A stretch of DNA of 43,375 nucleotides from Phycisphaerales bacterium (GCA_027083355.1 JALWOY010000190.1:1-43375), one strand, 5' to 3'; counted from the first letter of the stretch, positions 31,240 to 38,759 are shown. The notes: generated by a model not told the origin, from the sequence alone. Numbers and translations are program-made.

Positions 31240-32250
31240 ATGCGATACCACACACTCGGCGACTCGGGCGTCAGCGTCAGCGAGATCGGGTTCGGCTGCT
31301 GGACCATGGGCGGGCCGAATTTCGATGCCAACACCGGCAACCCGATCGGCTGGGCCGACGTCGACAAGGACGACGTCCTCGAAGGCATCAAGGTCGGCCT
31401 CAACGCGGGCGTGACCCACTTCGACAACGCCGACATCTACGGCAACGGCCGGGCCGAGCGGATGCTCGCCGAGTGTTTCGACACCCTCGGGGTGATGCGC
31501 GAGGACGTCGTGATCGCGACGAAGGTCGGGCACCTGAAAGGCTCCGCCCGGCACGCCTACGAGCCGCACCACATCAGGCATCAGTGCGAGCAGTCGCTGA
31601 TGAACCTGAACACGGACTACATCGACATCTACTACCTGCACCACGACTTCTTTGCGCCCGACGATCAGCCCGGCAACCTGCACGACGCGGCCGGGGTGAT
31701 GCACGAGCTGGTCAAGGAGGGCAAGGTCCGCGTCATCGGCCAGAGCGCCTATTCCGACGAGGGCTTCGCCCGGTCCGCCAAGGTCCTCAAACCCAGCGTC
31801 TTCCAGAGCTGGGCGAACCTGATCGAGGACAACTTCATCCGCCCCGGCTCGCCCGTGCAGCAGGTCATGGCCGAGCACGAGATCTCGTTCATCGCCTTCG
31901 GTCCGCTGGGCAAGGGCGTGCTGCTGGACAAGTTCGATCCGGAGAACCCGCCGACGTTCGAGCCGGGCGATGTGCGTGCGAACCGCCAGGAATTCCGCGG
32001 GGAGTACCTCAAGAAGCTCGCGCCGGTGCTGGAACAGGTCAAGGCGAAGTACGGCAGAACCACGGAGGATCTGGCCAGTGTCTGCTGCCGGTTCGTCACG
32101 GGCCACGAGCACGTTGCCGGCGTGATCCCCGGTTTCCGAAACCAGCGGCAGGCGGCGTGCAACATCCGCGGCGGCGAGGACGAACCCCTGAGCGAAGAAG
32201 CGATCGCCGAGCTGCGCGCGTGGTTCGAGAGTGTGCAGTTGCCGCACTGA
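31240..32250 (+). CDS. Aldo/keto reductase
   Basis: 336 residues of the AKR family, a cytoplasmic NAD(P)H-dependent reductase of aldehydes or ketones. The catalytic tetrad is visible: Asp62 and Tyr67 in FDNADIYGNG, Lys95 in IATKVG and His134 in YYLHHDFF. The rest of the barrel follows (GKVRVIGQSAYSDE, FIAFGPLGKGVLLDKF, HVAGVIPGFRNQRQAACNI). It starts at ATG 31240, seven bases after a TACGCT box. The frame is open upstream to 30949 inside the ATPase gene, but this is not coding. The substrate is unknown. Confidence 0.93.
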   Translation: MRYHTLGDSGVSVSEIGFGCWTMGGPNFDANTGNPIGWADVDKDDVLEGIKVGLNAGVTHFDNADIYGNGRAERMLAECFDTLGVMREDVVIATKVGHLKGSARHAYEPHHIRHQCEQSLMNLNTDYIDIYYLHHDFFAPDDQPGNLHDAAGVMHELVKEGKVRVIGQSAYSDEGFARSAKVLKPSVFQSWANLIEDNFIRPGSPVQQVMAEHEISFIAFGPLGKGVLLDKFDPENPPTFEPGDVRANRQEFRGEYLKKLAPVLEQVKAKYGRTTEDLASVCCRFVTGHEHVAGVIPGFRNQRQAACNIRGGEDEPLSEEAIAELRAWFESVQLPH

Positions 32251-32339
32251 ACCGCATCCAAAAAAACAACAACCGCGGCCCGGCTCAACGCGCCCGGAGA
32301 AATCTTCGGATGATCCCGATCCGGTGGCAATTCTTCAAC

Positions 32340-32448
32340 GAGCCACGGGCGCGAGCCCGTGGAGTCCGGGAGGTAAGAGTTCTTGTCCATCGAGCCACGG
32401 GCGCGAAGAGTTTCTATCTCACGAGCCACGGGCGCAAGCCCGTGGAGT
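32340..32448 (+). repeat. Three tandem-oriented copies of the GAGCCACGGGC palindromic repeat
   Basis: Full copies lie at 32340-32365 and 32423-32448 (GAGCCACGGGC, GCAA or GCGA, GCCCGTGGAGT). A truncated copy at 32392-32406 stops after the loop. The unit spacing is 52 and 31 bases. They lie in the 249-base gap between the aldo/keto reductase and nuoD, both genes pointing into it. Confidence 0.8.
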
Positions 32449-32499
32449 CGGGTCACTGGAACAGGGATTCCACAGGCTCGAAAGGCGCACGATGCGCAA

Positions 32500-33789
32500 T
32501 CACCGATCCAATTCCCCCGCGACGATGTTCAGCGACCCGAGCACGGCCACCGTATCGGCGAGCATGTGCCCCTCGATCAGTCTCGCCATCAGCGAGTAGT
32601 TGATGAAACTCGGCGGCCTCGTCTTCGCGCGCCACGGACGCGGGCCCCCGTCCGAGACGATATAGAAACCCAGCTCGCCGTTGGCCGTCTCGTTGGCGCC
32701 GTAGACCTCGGCGACCGGCGGCGTCCAGCCGCGGTTGCTCATCACGATCTCGAAATGCTGGATCAGACCCTCGATCGAGCCGTACACGTCCGGCTTGGGG
32801 GGCTTGGTCATCTTCGAGTCGGCGTAGGTGTCGATGGGACCACCCGGGATGTTGTCGATCAGCTGCCGCACGATCCCGATGGACTGCTTGACCTCCTCGA
32901 GCCGGACCTGGAACCGCGCATACACGTCGCCCTCGTGACTGATCGGCACCGAGAACTTCACCGCCTCGGCACCCTCCCCGTCCCAGTTGTCCGCGTAGCA
33001 CAGGTACGGCTCGTCCTTGCGTAAATCCCGACGGACGCCCGAGGCGCGGGCGATCGGCCCGGTGGCCGAGCAGGCGGCGGCCTCCTCCTTGCTCAGCACG
33101 CCGATGCCCGTGGTCCGGTCGATGAAGATCCGGTTACGGTTGAGCAGCGACTCGAGATCCTTGATCGCCACGGGGAGATCGTCGTCGATGAACGCCTTGA
33201 CCATCGTCCTGAAGGTCTCCTCGTCGGGGAGATCCTGCATCGCGCCGCCGACACGGGTCCAGTCCGGGTGGAACCGCTGCCCGGCGATGAAATCGCAGAT
33301 GTCGTAGATCTTCTCGCGGGGGTTGAACTCGTAGAGGAACCCCGTGAACGCGCCCAGGTCGAGCGCCGCCGCACCGAGGCAGAGCAGGTGATCCTGGATG
33401 CGGGCGAGCTCGGCGAGGATCGTCCGCAGCACCTTGCACCGGGGCGTGATCTCGATGCCGAACAGTTTCTCGACCGTGTGGTGCCAGCAGATGTTGTTCG
33501 CCAGCGGCGAGAGATAATTCATCCGGCTCGTGACGGTGACATACTGGTTGTAATCGTGATGCTCGCCCAGTTTCTCGAAACCCGAGTGCAGGTAGCCGAT
33601 GTGCGGGGTGCAGCGCGCGATCCGCTCGCCGTCCAGCTCGAGCACGAGCCGGAGCGTGGTGTGCGTCGCGGGGTGCTGCGGGCCGAAGTTGAGCACCCAG
33701 CGGTCGCCGGTGTCGACGTGCTGCTCGATGTAATCGATGGTCTCGGCGTCGACGGTCAAGCCGTCGTCGGGTGTCAGCGTATAGGGCAT
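32500..33789 (-). CDS. nuoD: NADH-quinone oxidoreductase subunit D (NuoD), solitary
   Basis: 429 residues, normal for the 49-kDa-type subunit of complex I, which helps form the quinone site. Seen: VLNFGPQHPATHTTLRLVLE (33-52), HIGYLHSGFEKLGEHHDYNQ, YLSPLANNICWHHTVEKLFG, HLLCLGAAALDLGAFTGFL, ARASGVRRDLRKDEPY, KPPKPDVYGSIEGLIQHFEI and the end GHMLADTVAVLGSLNIVAGELDR. ATG 33789 has GAAAGG upstream. No other nuo gene is nearby; usually nuoD sits in a nuoA-N operon. This could be the only copy or a second one. Confidence 0.95.
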   Translation of the reverse strand: MPYTLTPDDGLTVDAETIDYIEQHVDTGDRWVLNFGPQHPATHTTLRLVLELDGERIARCTPHIGYLHSGFEKLGEHHDYNQYVTVTSRMNYLSPLANNICWHHTVEKLFGIEITPRCKVLRTILAELARIQDHLLCLGAAALDLGAFTGFLYEFNPREKIYDICDFIAGQRFHPDWTRVGGAMQDLPDEETFRTMVKAFIDDDLPVAIKDLESLLNRNRIFIDRTTGIGVLSKEEAAACSATGPIARASGVRRDLRKDEPYLCYADNWDGEGAEAVKFSVPISHEGDVYARFQVRLEEVKQSIGIVRQLIDNIPGGPIDTYADSKMTKPPKPDVYGSIEGLIQHFEIVMSNRGWTPPVAEVYGANETANGELGFYIVSDGGPRPWRAKTRPPSFINYSLMARLIEGHMLADTVAVLGSLNIVAGELDR

Positions 33790-33866
33790 GGCTGGCCTTT
33801 CGGTCTGTGGCAGGCATCATAGAAGCCCCCCGGGCCGGCGGGCGGCTGTCGGGGCCCTCCCGAGCG

Positions 33867-33872
33867 TATCGT
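33867..33872 (+). promoter_or_regulatory. -10 box TATCGT for the sulfotransferase gene (leaderless)
   Basis: TATCGT, seven bases CGGGGCA, then ATG 33880. Confidence 0.45.
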
Positions 33873-33879
33873 CGGGGCA

Positions 33880-34575
33880 ATGGCCACCGCCGACGACAAC
33901 GCCCCCGTCCGCCCGATCGTCTTCCTGCACCTGCCCAAGGCCGCGGGGACGACGCTCAAGAGCATCATCGAGCGCGTCTACGGCCCCGACCGCGTCGCCC
34001 TCCTTCGGATCGCCAAGGGGGATATCGAAGCATTCGCCGCCCGACCCGCCGAGGAACGGGCCGCGTTCGACGCCGTCGCCGGGCACCTGACATGGGTAGA
34101 ACGCGGAATCTTGCCCGGGGCGTCGGTCATCACCATGCTCCGCGATCCGATCGAGCGCGTGATGTCGTGGTTCTACTACAACAAATCAAACCCGAACGCC
34201 CGTCTGCATGAAGCATTCTCCGGGCTGTCGTTCGAGGAGGCCGTCCGCGCGGGCCTCTCCCCGGCGGCCTGCAACCTGATGGTGGATTGGCTCCGCGACC
34301 CCGATTCGGGCGACGCGGTCGCGTCGGCCAAGAAGAACCTGGCCTCGTGCGCAGCGTTCGGCCTGTCCGAGCGGTTCGTCGACTCGGTCGCCCACTTCGG
34401 GTCGGTGCTCCGCTGGCCGAAAACCGAGTGGACTGACCTGAACGTGTCCCCGGGCCGACCGCGGGCCGAGGATCTCGACCGGCGGTTGCGTGCGCACCTC
34501 CGTCGCTGCTGCGCGGCGGACTACATGCTGTATGACTTCGCCCGCCGTCTGTTCGACCAACGGGTCGGGGGTTGA
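33880..34575 (+). CDS. Sulfotransferase family 2 protein
   Basis: 231 residues. The PAPS-binding motif IVFLHLPKAAGTTLKSIIE (13-31) and the second nucleotide motif VITMLRDPIERVMSWFYYNK (about 85-104) match the Golgi-type carbohydrate sulfotransferase family. Such enzymes move a sulfate from PAPS to a sugar or another acceptor. Planctomycetes carry many. The C-terminal 120 residues are less conserved and contain a final LRAHLRRCCAADYMLYDFAR helix. The start ATG 33880 follows a TATCGT box by seven bases. It diverges from nuoD, with 90 bases between them. The acceptor is unknown. Confidence 0.88.
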   Translation: MATADDNAPVRPIVFLHLPKAAGTTLKSIIERVYGPDRVALLRIAKGDIEAFAARPAEERAAFDAVAGHLTWVERGILPGASVITMLRDPIERVMSWFYYNKSNPNARLHEAFSGLSFEEAVRAGLSPAACNLMVDWLRDPDSGDAVASAKKNLASCAAFGLSERFVDSVAHFGSVLRWPKTEWTDLNVSPGRPRAEDLDRRLRAHLRRCCAADYMLYDFARRLFDQRVGG

Positions 34576-34585
34576 CAAGCCGGTC

Positions 34586-34591
34586 TATCGT
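34586..34591 (+). promoter_or_regulatory. -10 box TATCGT for the permease gene (leaderless)
   Basis: TATCGT, seven bases TCGGGTT, then ATG 34599. It is the same hexamer and spacing as for the gene before it. Confidence 0.45.
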
Positions 34592-34598
34592 TCGGGTT

Positions 34599-35753
34599 AT
34601 GGGTGACTTCATTCTCCGCTTCGTCGGGGCGTTCTGGGATCTGCTTCTGGATACGGGCTTCTGGCTGCTCGCGGGGTTCCTGCTGGCGGGGGTGGTGCAC
34701 GTGCTCATCCCCAACAGCATTCTGGCGCGACATCTGTCGGGCCGGGGGATGATGCCGCTCGTCAAGGCGAGCCTGCTGGGCATCCCGCTGCCGCTGTGCT
34801 CGTGCAGCGTGATCCCGGTGGCCGCGGGGCTGCGCCGGAGCGGGGCGTCCCGCGGCGCATCGGCGGCGTTCGCGATCTCGACACCACAAACCGGGGAGGA
34901 ATCGGTCCCCCTGACCTGGGCACTCTTCGGCCCGGTCTACGCGCTGTCGCGGCCCGTGCTCGCGGTGGCGACGGCGTTCACGGCGGGGCTGCTCATCGAA
35001 ACGATCGGGGAGAAGAAGCCGGGGAAACCCGAAGACGCGGAAACCGGAACCGGGGAGAAATCGTGCTGTTCGGCGGCGGTCCCCGTCGCGGCGGCGTGCT
35101 GCTCGGCCGAGCCGGCGCAGGAAACGGGGTCGTGTTGTTGTGCGCATGAAGAGAGCTCGCGTGCGCGTTCGGGGCTTCTCTCCCGCGTTTCTGAGGTGTT
35201 CCGGTACGGGTTCGTGACGATGATGCGGGATCTGGCGATCTGGCTGGCGGTGGGGCTGGTGTTGTCGGCGCTCATCTCGGCGTTGGTGCCGCCGGGGTGG
35301 ATCGAATCGCACATCGGGACGGGGCTGGTGCCGATGCTGTTGATGCTGCTGGTGGGGATGCCGCTGTATGTGTGCGCGACGAGCACGACGCCGCTGGCGT
35401 ACACGCTGGTGGTCGCGGGGCTGAGCCCGGGCGCGGGGCTGGTGCTGCTGCTGGCGGGCCCGGCGACCAACGCGGCGACGATGTCGTGGGTGCTCAAGGA
35501 CCTCGGCGTGCGCGCGCTGGCGGTCTATCTGGTCACGATCGCGGTGTTCGCCGTGGCGGGGGGATTGCTGTTTGACAGTTTCCTCGCCGGGACGGTCCGG
35601 CTGGCGGAGATGGGCGCGGGGCACGAGCACTCGGCCGTGACGTGGGTGCAGACGGCCGGGGCGGTGGTGTTCTCCGCGTTGCTGCTGTGGGCGTTGGTGG
35701 CGCGGTGGATGCCCCGGCGGCGCGTGCCGGCGGGGGTGTGCCCGGCGTCGTGA
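34599..35753 (+). CDS. ArsP/DUF318-type permease with a cysteine-rich central loop (SO_0444-like Cu/Zn efflux)
   Basis: 384 residues with about eight membrane helices in two halves. The first half has GIPLPLCSCSVIPVAAGLRR (about 65-84), the typical CSCSVIP motif of the family, and STPQTGEESVPLTWALFGP. The second half repeats the design (VGMPLYVCATSTTPLAYTLV, LLLAGPATNAATMSWV). The loop between the halves (about 148-190) has seven Cys, in CC, CC and CCC clusters (KSCCSAA, ACCSAEP, GSCCCAHEE). Annotated relatives are 'SO_0444 family Cu/Zn efflux transporters'; the loop would bind the metal on the cytoplasmic side. ATG 34599 follows a TATCGT box. It lies near a second metal pump (29073), with three genes between. 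Confidence 0.9.
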   Translation: MGDFILRFVGAFWDLLLDTGFWLLAGFLLAGVVHVLIPNSILARHLSGRGMMPLVKASLLGIPLPLCSCSVIPVAAGLRRSGASRGASAAFAISTPQTGEESVPLTWALFGPVYALSRPVLAVATAFTAGLLIETIGEKKPGKPEDAETGTGEKSCCSAAVPVAAACCSAEPAQETGSCCCAHEESSRARSGLLSRVSEVFRYGFVTMMRDLAIWLAVGLVLSALISALVPPGWIESHIGTGLVPMLLMLLVGMPLYVCATSTTPLAYTLVVAGLSPGAGLVLLLAGPATNAATMSWVLKDLGVRALAVYLVTIAVFAVAGGLLFDSFLAGTVRLAEMGAGHEHSAVTWVQTAGAVVFSALLLWALVARWMPRRRVPAGVCPAS

Positions 35754-36043
35754 AGTGGGCGACCGGGGACGCACGGGCAAGGCTTGTTCATCACAAGGAA
35801 TCTGCGGGCTCGCGCCCGCGGCTCGTTGGAAAAAACGAACACGCGGGGTTGCGCCCGCGGTTCGTTCACCCACCGAAAACGGGCATGACATCGCATCAGA
35901 GCGGGTCCCGGCGGGCGTGTCGAAATGGCAGCCCTGGGGCGGCGGGTTGCCGGATGCGCAGGGGCGCCCGGCGGTTTTGCTCTCGGGCGGGTGGCACGGG
36001 GATTGCAACATAAGGAGCACGAAGAAACGCAAGTGTTGCGTAG
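35754..36043. other. Non-coding gap before the Hsp20 genes
   Basis: It contains two decayed palindromic repeats (35802-35864). The remainder shows no gene. The 3' end of the gap, from 36027, carries hairpins described separately. No CIRCE-type TTAGCACTC element is present. Confidence 0.6.
35802..35864 (-). repeat. Two decayed, reverse-oriented copies of the GAGCCACGGGC repeat
   Basis: 35802-35825 reads CTGCGGGCTCGCGCCCGCGG, then CTCG. 35842-35864 reads ACGCGGGGTTGCGCCCGCGG, then TTC. Both have the shape and orientation of the reverse complement of the repeats at 9315 and 32340. Confidence 0.65.
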
Positions 36044-36069
36044 ATACGAACATCTGTTTGTATGGGAGG
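36027..36069 (+). promoter_or_regulatory. Two adjacent hairpins and ribosome site in the leader of the first hsp20 gene
   Basis: ACGCAA-GTG-TTGCGT (36027-36041) is a perfect 6-bp hairpin. ATACGAAC-ATCT-GTTTGTAT (36044-36063) is an 8-bp stem with one G-U pair. It abuts GGGAGG (36064-36069), the ribosome site of ATG 36076. A weak, AU-rich stem against the ribosome site of a small heat-shock gene is the layout of an RNA thermometer, though the site itself is not inside the stem as written. The first dyad might instead be a protein site. Confidence 0.5.
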
Positions 36070-36075
36070 TGAATC

Positions 36076-36564
36076 ATGTTGCAGACCATCATGCCTTCGG
36101 CTCTGCTGCGTGGGACGATGTTGGACCAGTTCGCCCGCAATGTCGATCGCCTGGTCGAGGCGGCGGTCGGGCCGGTCCTCACGTCGGCGCCCGCGGCATG
36201 GCCGGCCCTGAACGTGTGGCGGGACGGCGACGAGATCTTCGTCGAGGCGGAGATCCCGGGGTTCCGTCTGGAAGACATCGAGATCATGGCGAGCGGCGAT
36301 TCGCTGACACTCCGCGGTCGGCGTGAATCGGCGGTCCCCGAGGGGGCGACCCCGCTGCGTGTCGAGCGTTCGATCACCCAGTTCGAGCGGACGGTGCAGC
36401 TGCCCGTGGAGATCGACCCGGACGCGGTCGAGGCCCGGCTCACCGACGGGGTGCTGCGTGTGACGCTCCCGCTGGCCGAGTCGGCCCGCCCGAAGCGGGT
36501 GCAGATCCAGTCGGTCGGCACGGGGGGCCGGAAGGTGCTCTCGGGCGGTGACAAGAAGAAGTGA
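36076..36564 (+). CDS. Hsp20/alpha-crystallin small heat-shock protein (first)
   Basis: 162 residues. The alpha-crystallin domain spans about 45-145: PALNVWRDGDEIFVEAEIPG, FRLEDIEIMASGDSLTLRGR, SITQFERTVQLPVEIDPDAV and GVLRVTLPLAESARPKRVQI. It is an ATP-independent holdase that keeps unfolded proteins soluble. The N-terminus has a Met/Leu-rich start (MLQTIMPSALLRGTML). ATG 36076 has GGGAGG seven bases upstream. The short C-terminal tail lacks a clear I-x-I motif but has VQIQSV. It precedes a second Hsp20 gene. Confidence 0.95.
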   Translation: MLQTIMPSALLRGTMLDQFARNVDRLVEAAVGPVLTSAPAAWPALNVWRDGDEIFVEAEIPGFRLEDIEIMASGDSLTLRGRRESAVPEGATPLRVERSITQFERTVQLPVEIDPDAVEARLTDGVLRVTLPLAESARPKRVQIQSVGTGGRKVLSGGDKKK

Positions 36565-36667
36565 TCTCGGCCCGGTGACCGCGTGAACACGGGGAGGGCG
36601 TCGCCCGTAGAAGGGGCTGATGCCGCCCGTCGCACGAGAAGCTCGCATGACACGAGGAGGCTCAACG

Positions 36668-37078
36668 ATGACCAACACTGAGGGAACAGTTGTCCGTCGC
36701 CGGGATGGCGACGTCGAACAGCATGAGGCGCACAACAAGACCAGTGATGTGACGTTCCGCCCGCCGCTGGATCTGTACGACTTCGAGGACCGTTACGAGG
36801 CGGTGTTCGATGTTCCGGGGACGACGACCGATGATATCGACGTGACGGTGCACGACGGCGTGCTGACGGTCGAGGCCAGGGTCGCGCCGCGGTATCCGGG
36901 GAACATCACGCCGATGCTCGGCGAATTCGGCGTGGGCGATTTCCGCCGGCAGGTGCGGCTCGGCGAGGATATCGACACCGAATCGATCACCGCGGAGTAC
37001 CGCGACGGCGTGCTGATGCTGACGCTGCCCAAGCGGGCCGAGCGTCGGCCGCGCAAGGTCGAGGTCCGCGGCGGGTGA
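36668..37078 (+). CDS. Hsp20/alpha-crystallin small heat-shock protein (second)
   Basis: 136 residues, with a different N-terminus (a charged MTNTEGTVVRRRDGDVEQHE). The alpha-crystallin domain is at about 34-130: PPLDLYDFEDRYEAVFDVPG, TTTDDIDVTVHDGVLTVEAR, FGVGDFRRQVRLGEDID and GVLMLTLPKRAERRPRKVEV. The start ATG 36668 has GAGGAGG upstream; the frame is open to 36620 without a better start. It is only moderately similar to its neighbour, so it is either an old duplicate or two separate subfamilies placed together. A strong terminator follows 11 bases after the stop. Confidence 0.95.
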   Translation: MTNTEGTVVRRRDGDVEQHEAHNKTSDVTFRPPLDLYDFEDRYEAVFDVPGTTTDDIDVTVHDGVLTVEARVAPRYPGNITPMLGEFGVGDFRRQVRLGEDIDTESITAEYRDGVLMLTLPKRAERRPRKVEVRGG

Positions 37079-37089
37079 TGAACCCCCTC

Positions 37090-37127
37090 ACGGGGCACGG
37101 CCCGAAAGGGTGTGCCCCGTTTTTTTT
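37090..37127 (+). terminator. Rho-independent terminator after the second hsp20
   Basis: ACGGGGCAC (37090-37098) pairs with GTGCCCCGT (37112-37120), with a 13-base loop containing CCCGAAAGGG that can also pair. A run of eight T follows (37120-37127). Confidence 0.9.
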
Positions 37128-37152
37128 CTTTCCATCCCAAAGGAGGTTTCTC

Positions 37153-38652
37153 ATGAAGTCTCGGAACATTCTCGGCGTCGCGGGCGTCGCGGTGCTGGTT
37201 TCGCTTCTTGTCCCGGTTTCCGCGATCGCCGGCGAGCCGAGCCCGGGCGATGTCGAGCGTGCGCTGGCGACGGCGGACGATCTCTCGATCGCGTTCGAGC
37301 ACGCGGCGTCGGTCGTGTCGCCCTCGGTGGTGACGGTGCGTTCGACGGTACGCGTGGCGACGGGCAACTCGGTGCAGGTGCAGCCGTTCGGCGGCCCGCA
37401 GGACAACCCGTTCCATGATTTTTTCGGGGATGATTTTTTCAGGCGTTTCGGCGTGCCGACCCCGCAGCCGCGGGGCGGGGTGATCCGACAGGGTCAGGGC
37501 ACGGGCTTCGTGGTGTCCTCGGACGGGTACATCATGACGAACAACCACGTCGTGCGTGACGCGACGGAGGTCGTGGTGCAGTTCCCGGACGGCAACGGCC
37601 CGGCGCGTGAGTTCGACGCGGAGGTGGTCGGGACGGACCCGAGCACGGACGTGGCATTGCTGAAGATCGACGCCGAGGGGCTGACCCCGGTGCACTTCGG
37701 CGATTCCGACGCGCTGCACGCGGGGCAGTGGGTCGTCGCGGTGGGCAACCCGTTCGGGCTGGATTCGACGATCACCTCGGGGATCGTGAGCGCCGTGGGG
37801 CGGACGCGCGTCGGGATCACGGACTACGAGGACTTCATCCAGACCGACGCGGCGATCAACCCGGGCAACTCGGGCGGGCCGCTGGTGAACCTGCACGGCG
37901 AGGTGGTCGGGATGAACACCGCCATCGCGACACGGAGCGGCGGCAACATGGGGATCGGTTTCGCCATCCCGAGCAACCTGGCGGTGTCGATCATGAAACA
38001 GCTCCGCGAGAAAGGGAGCGTGACGCGGGGCTGGCTCGGGGTCGTGATCCAGGACCTCAACGAGGGGCTGGCCGAGTCGTTCGGGTTCAAGGGCACGGAC
38101 GGCGTGCTGGTGTCGCAGGTGCAGGATGATTCGCCCGCGGCCGAGGCGGGTATGAAGGCGGGCGACATCATCACCGAGTTCAACGGGAAGCCGGTCACAG
38201 GGATGGACGAGTTGCGTCTGCGTGTGGCGGCGACAGAGCCGGGGACGAAGGCGCCGGTGGTGGTGTTCCGCGATGGGCACGAGATGAAACTGCACGTGAA
38301 GATCGCGGAGAAGGAGCCGGAGACGGCGGATTCGGGTGACACGCCCAACACACCGACGGGCAAGCTCGGTCTCGGGCTGCACGACCTCGACGAGGCCACG
38401 GCCGAGCAGTTGGGCCTCGATGTCGAGCGGGGTGTCGTGGTAACGTCGGTGCAGCCGTTGAGCGCGGCGGCGAAGGCGGGGCTGCGTCCCCGTGATGTGA
38501 TCACCCACGTCGGGCGCAAGCGGGTGGACAACGTGCGTGAGTTCCGCAAGGCGATCCGCAAGCACGACCTCGAAAAGGGCGTGCGGCTGACGGTGATCAC
38601 GGGCTCGGCGCAGCGGTTCGTGTTCCTGCGGATGCCCGAAGAAAAGGACTGA
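37153..38652 (+). CDS. DegP/HtrA-family (Do) serine endopeptidase
   Basis: 499 residues. It has a signal peptide (about 1-26, ILGVAGVAVLVSLLVPVSAIA) and a trypsin-like protease domain with His132 (TNNHVVRDA), Asp166 (TDVALLKI) and Ser240 (NPGNSGGPLV). Two PDZ domains follow (about 285-385, with RGWLGVVIQDLNEGLAESFG, and about 400-495, with LGLGLHDLDEATAEQLGLD). It degrades or refolds damaged envelope proteins. ATG 37153 has a perfect AAAGGAGG. It stands behind the Hsp20 terminator, so it is transcribed alone. The insert NPFHDFFGDDFFRRFG near 85-100 is the LA-loop of the Do family. A terminator closes the unit. Confidence 0.97.
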   Translation: MKSRNILGVAGVAVLVSLLVPVSAIAGEPSPGDVERALATADDLSIAFEHAASVVSPSVVTVRSTVRVATGNSVQVQPFGGPQDNPFHDFFGDDFFRRFGVPTPQPRGGVIRQGQGTGFVVSSDGYIMTNNHVVRDATEVVVQFPDGNGPAREFDAEVVGTDPSTDVALLKIDAEGLTPVHFGDSDALHAGQWVVAVGNPFGLDSTITSGIVSAVGRTRVGITDYEDFIQTDAAINPGNSGGPLVNLHGEVVGMNTAIATRSGGNMGIGFAIPSNLAVSIMKQLREKGSVTRGWLGVVIQDLNEGLAESFGFKGTDGVLVSQVQDDSPAAEAGMKAGDIITEFNGKPVTGMDELRLRVAATEPGTKAPVVVFRDGHEMKLHVKIAEKEPETADSGDTPNTPTGKLGLGLHDLDEATAEQLGLDVERGVVVTSVQPLSAAAKAGLRPRDVITHVGRKRVDNVREFRKAIRKHDLEKGVRLTVITGSAQRFVFLRMPEEKD

Positions 38653-38675
38653 GCAACAGTCGTTCGATCGCGAGG

Positions 38676-38701
38676 AGCCCGGGTGGAAACCCGGGCTTTT
38701 T
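38676..38701 (+). terminator. Rho-independent terminator after the DegP-like gene
   Basis: AGCCCGGGT (38676-38684), loop GGAA, ACCCGGGCT (38689-38697), then TTTT to 38701. Confidence 0.88.
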
Positions 38702-38759
38702 GAGCGATCTACGGATACATGTTTTCCGTGCCACACGGAACTTGTTTTTGCAAGGCGAT

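Noticed and set aside
29004-31436. Open frame of 810 codons on the minus strand
   Set aside because: Antisense of the P-type ATPase and of the start of the aldo/keto reductase; no motif.
34572-34577. TTGACA as a -35 box for the permease gene
   Set aside because: It is only eight bases from the TATCGT box; sigma-70 promoters need about 17.
35754-36075. CIRCE/HrcA operator before the hsp20 genes
   Set aside because: No TTAGCACTC-N9-GAGTGCTAA-like sequence is present; the dyads there are different.
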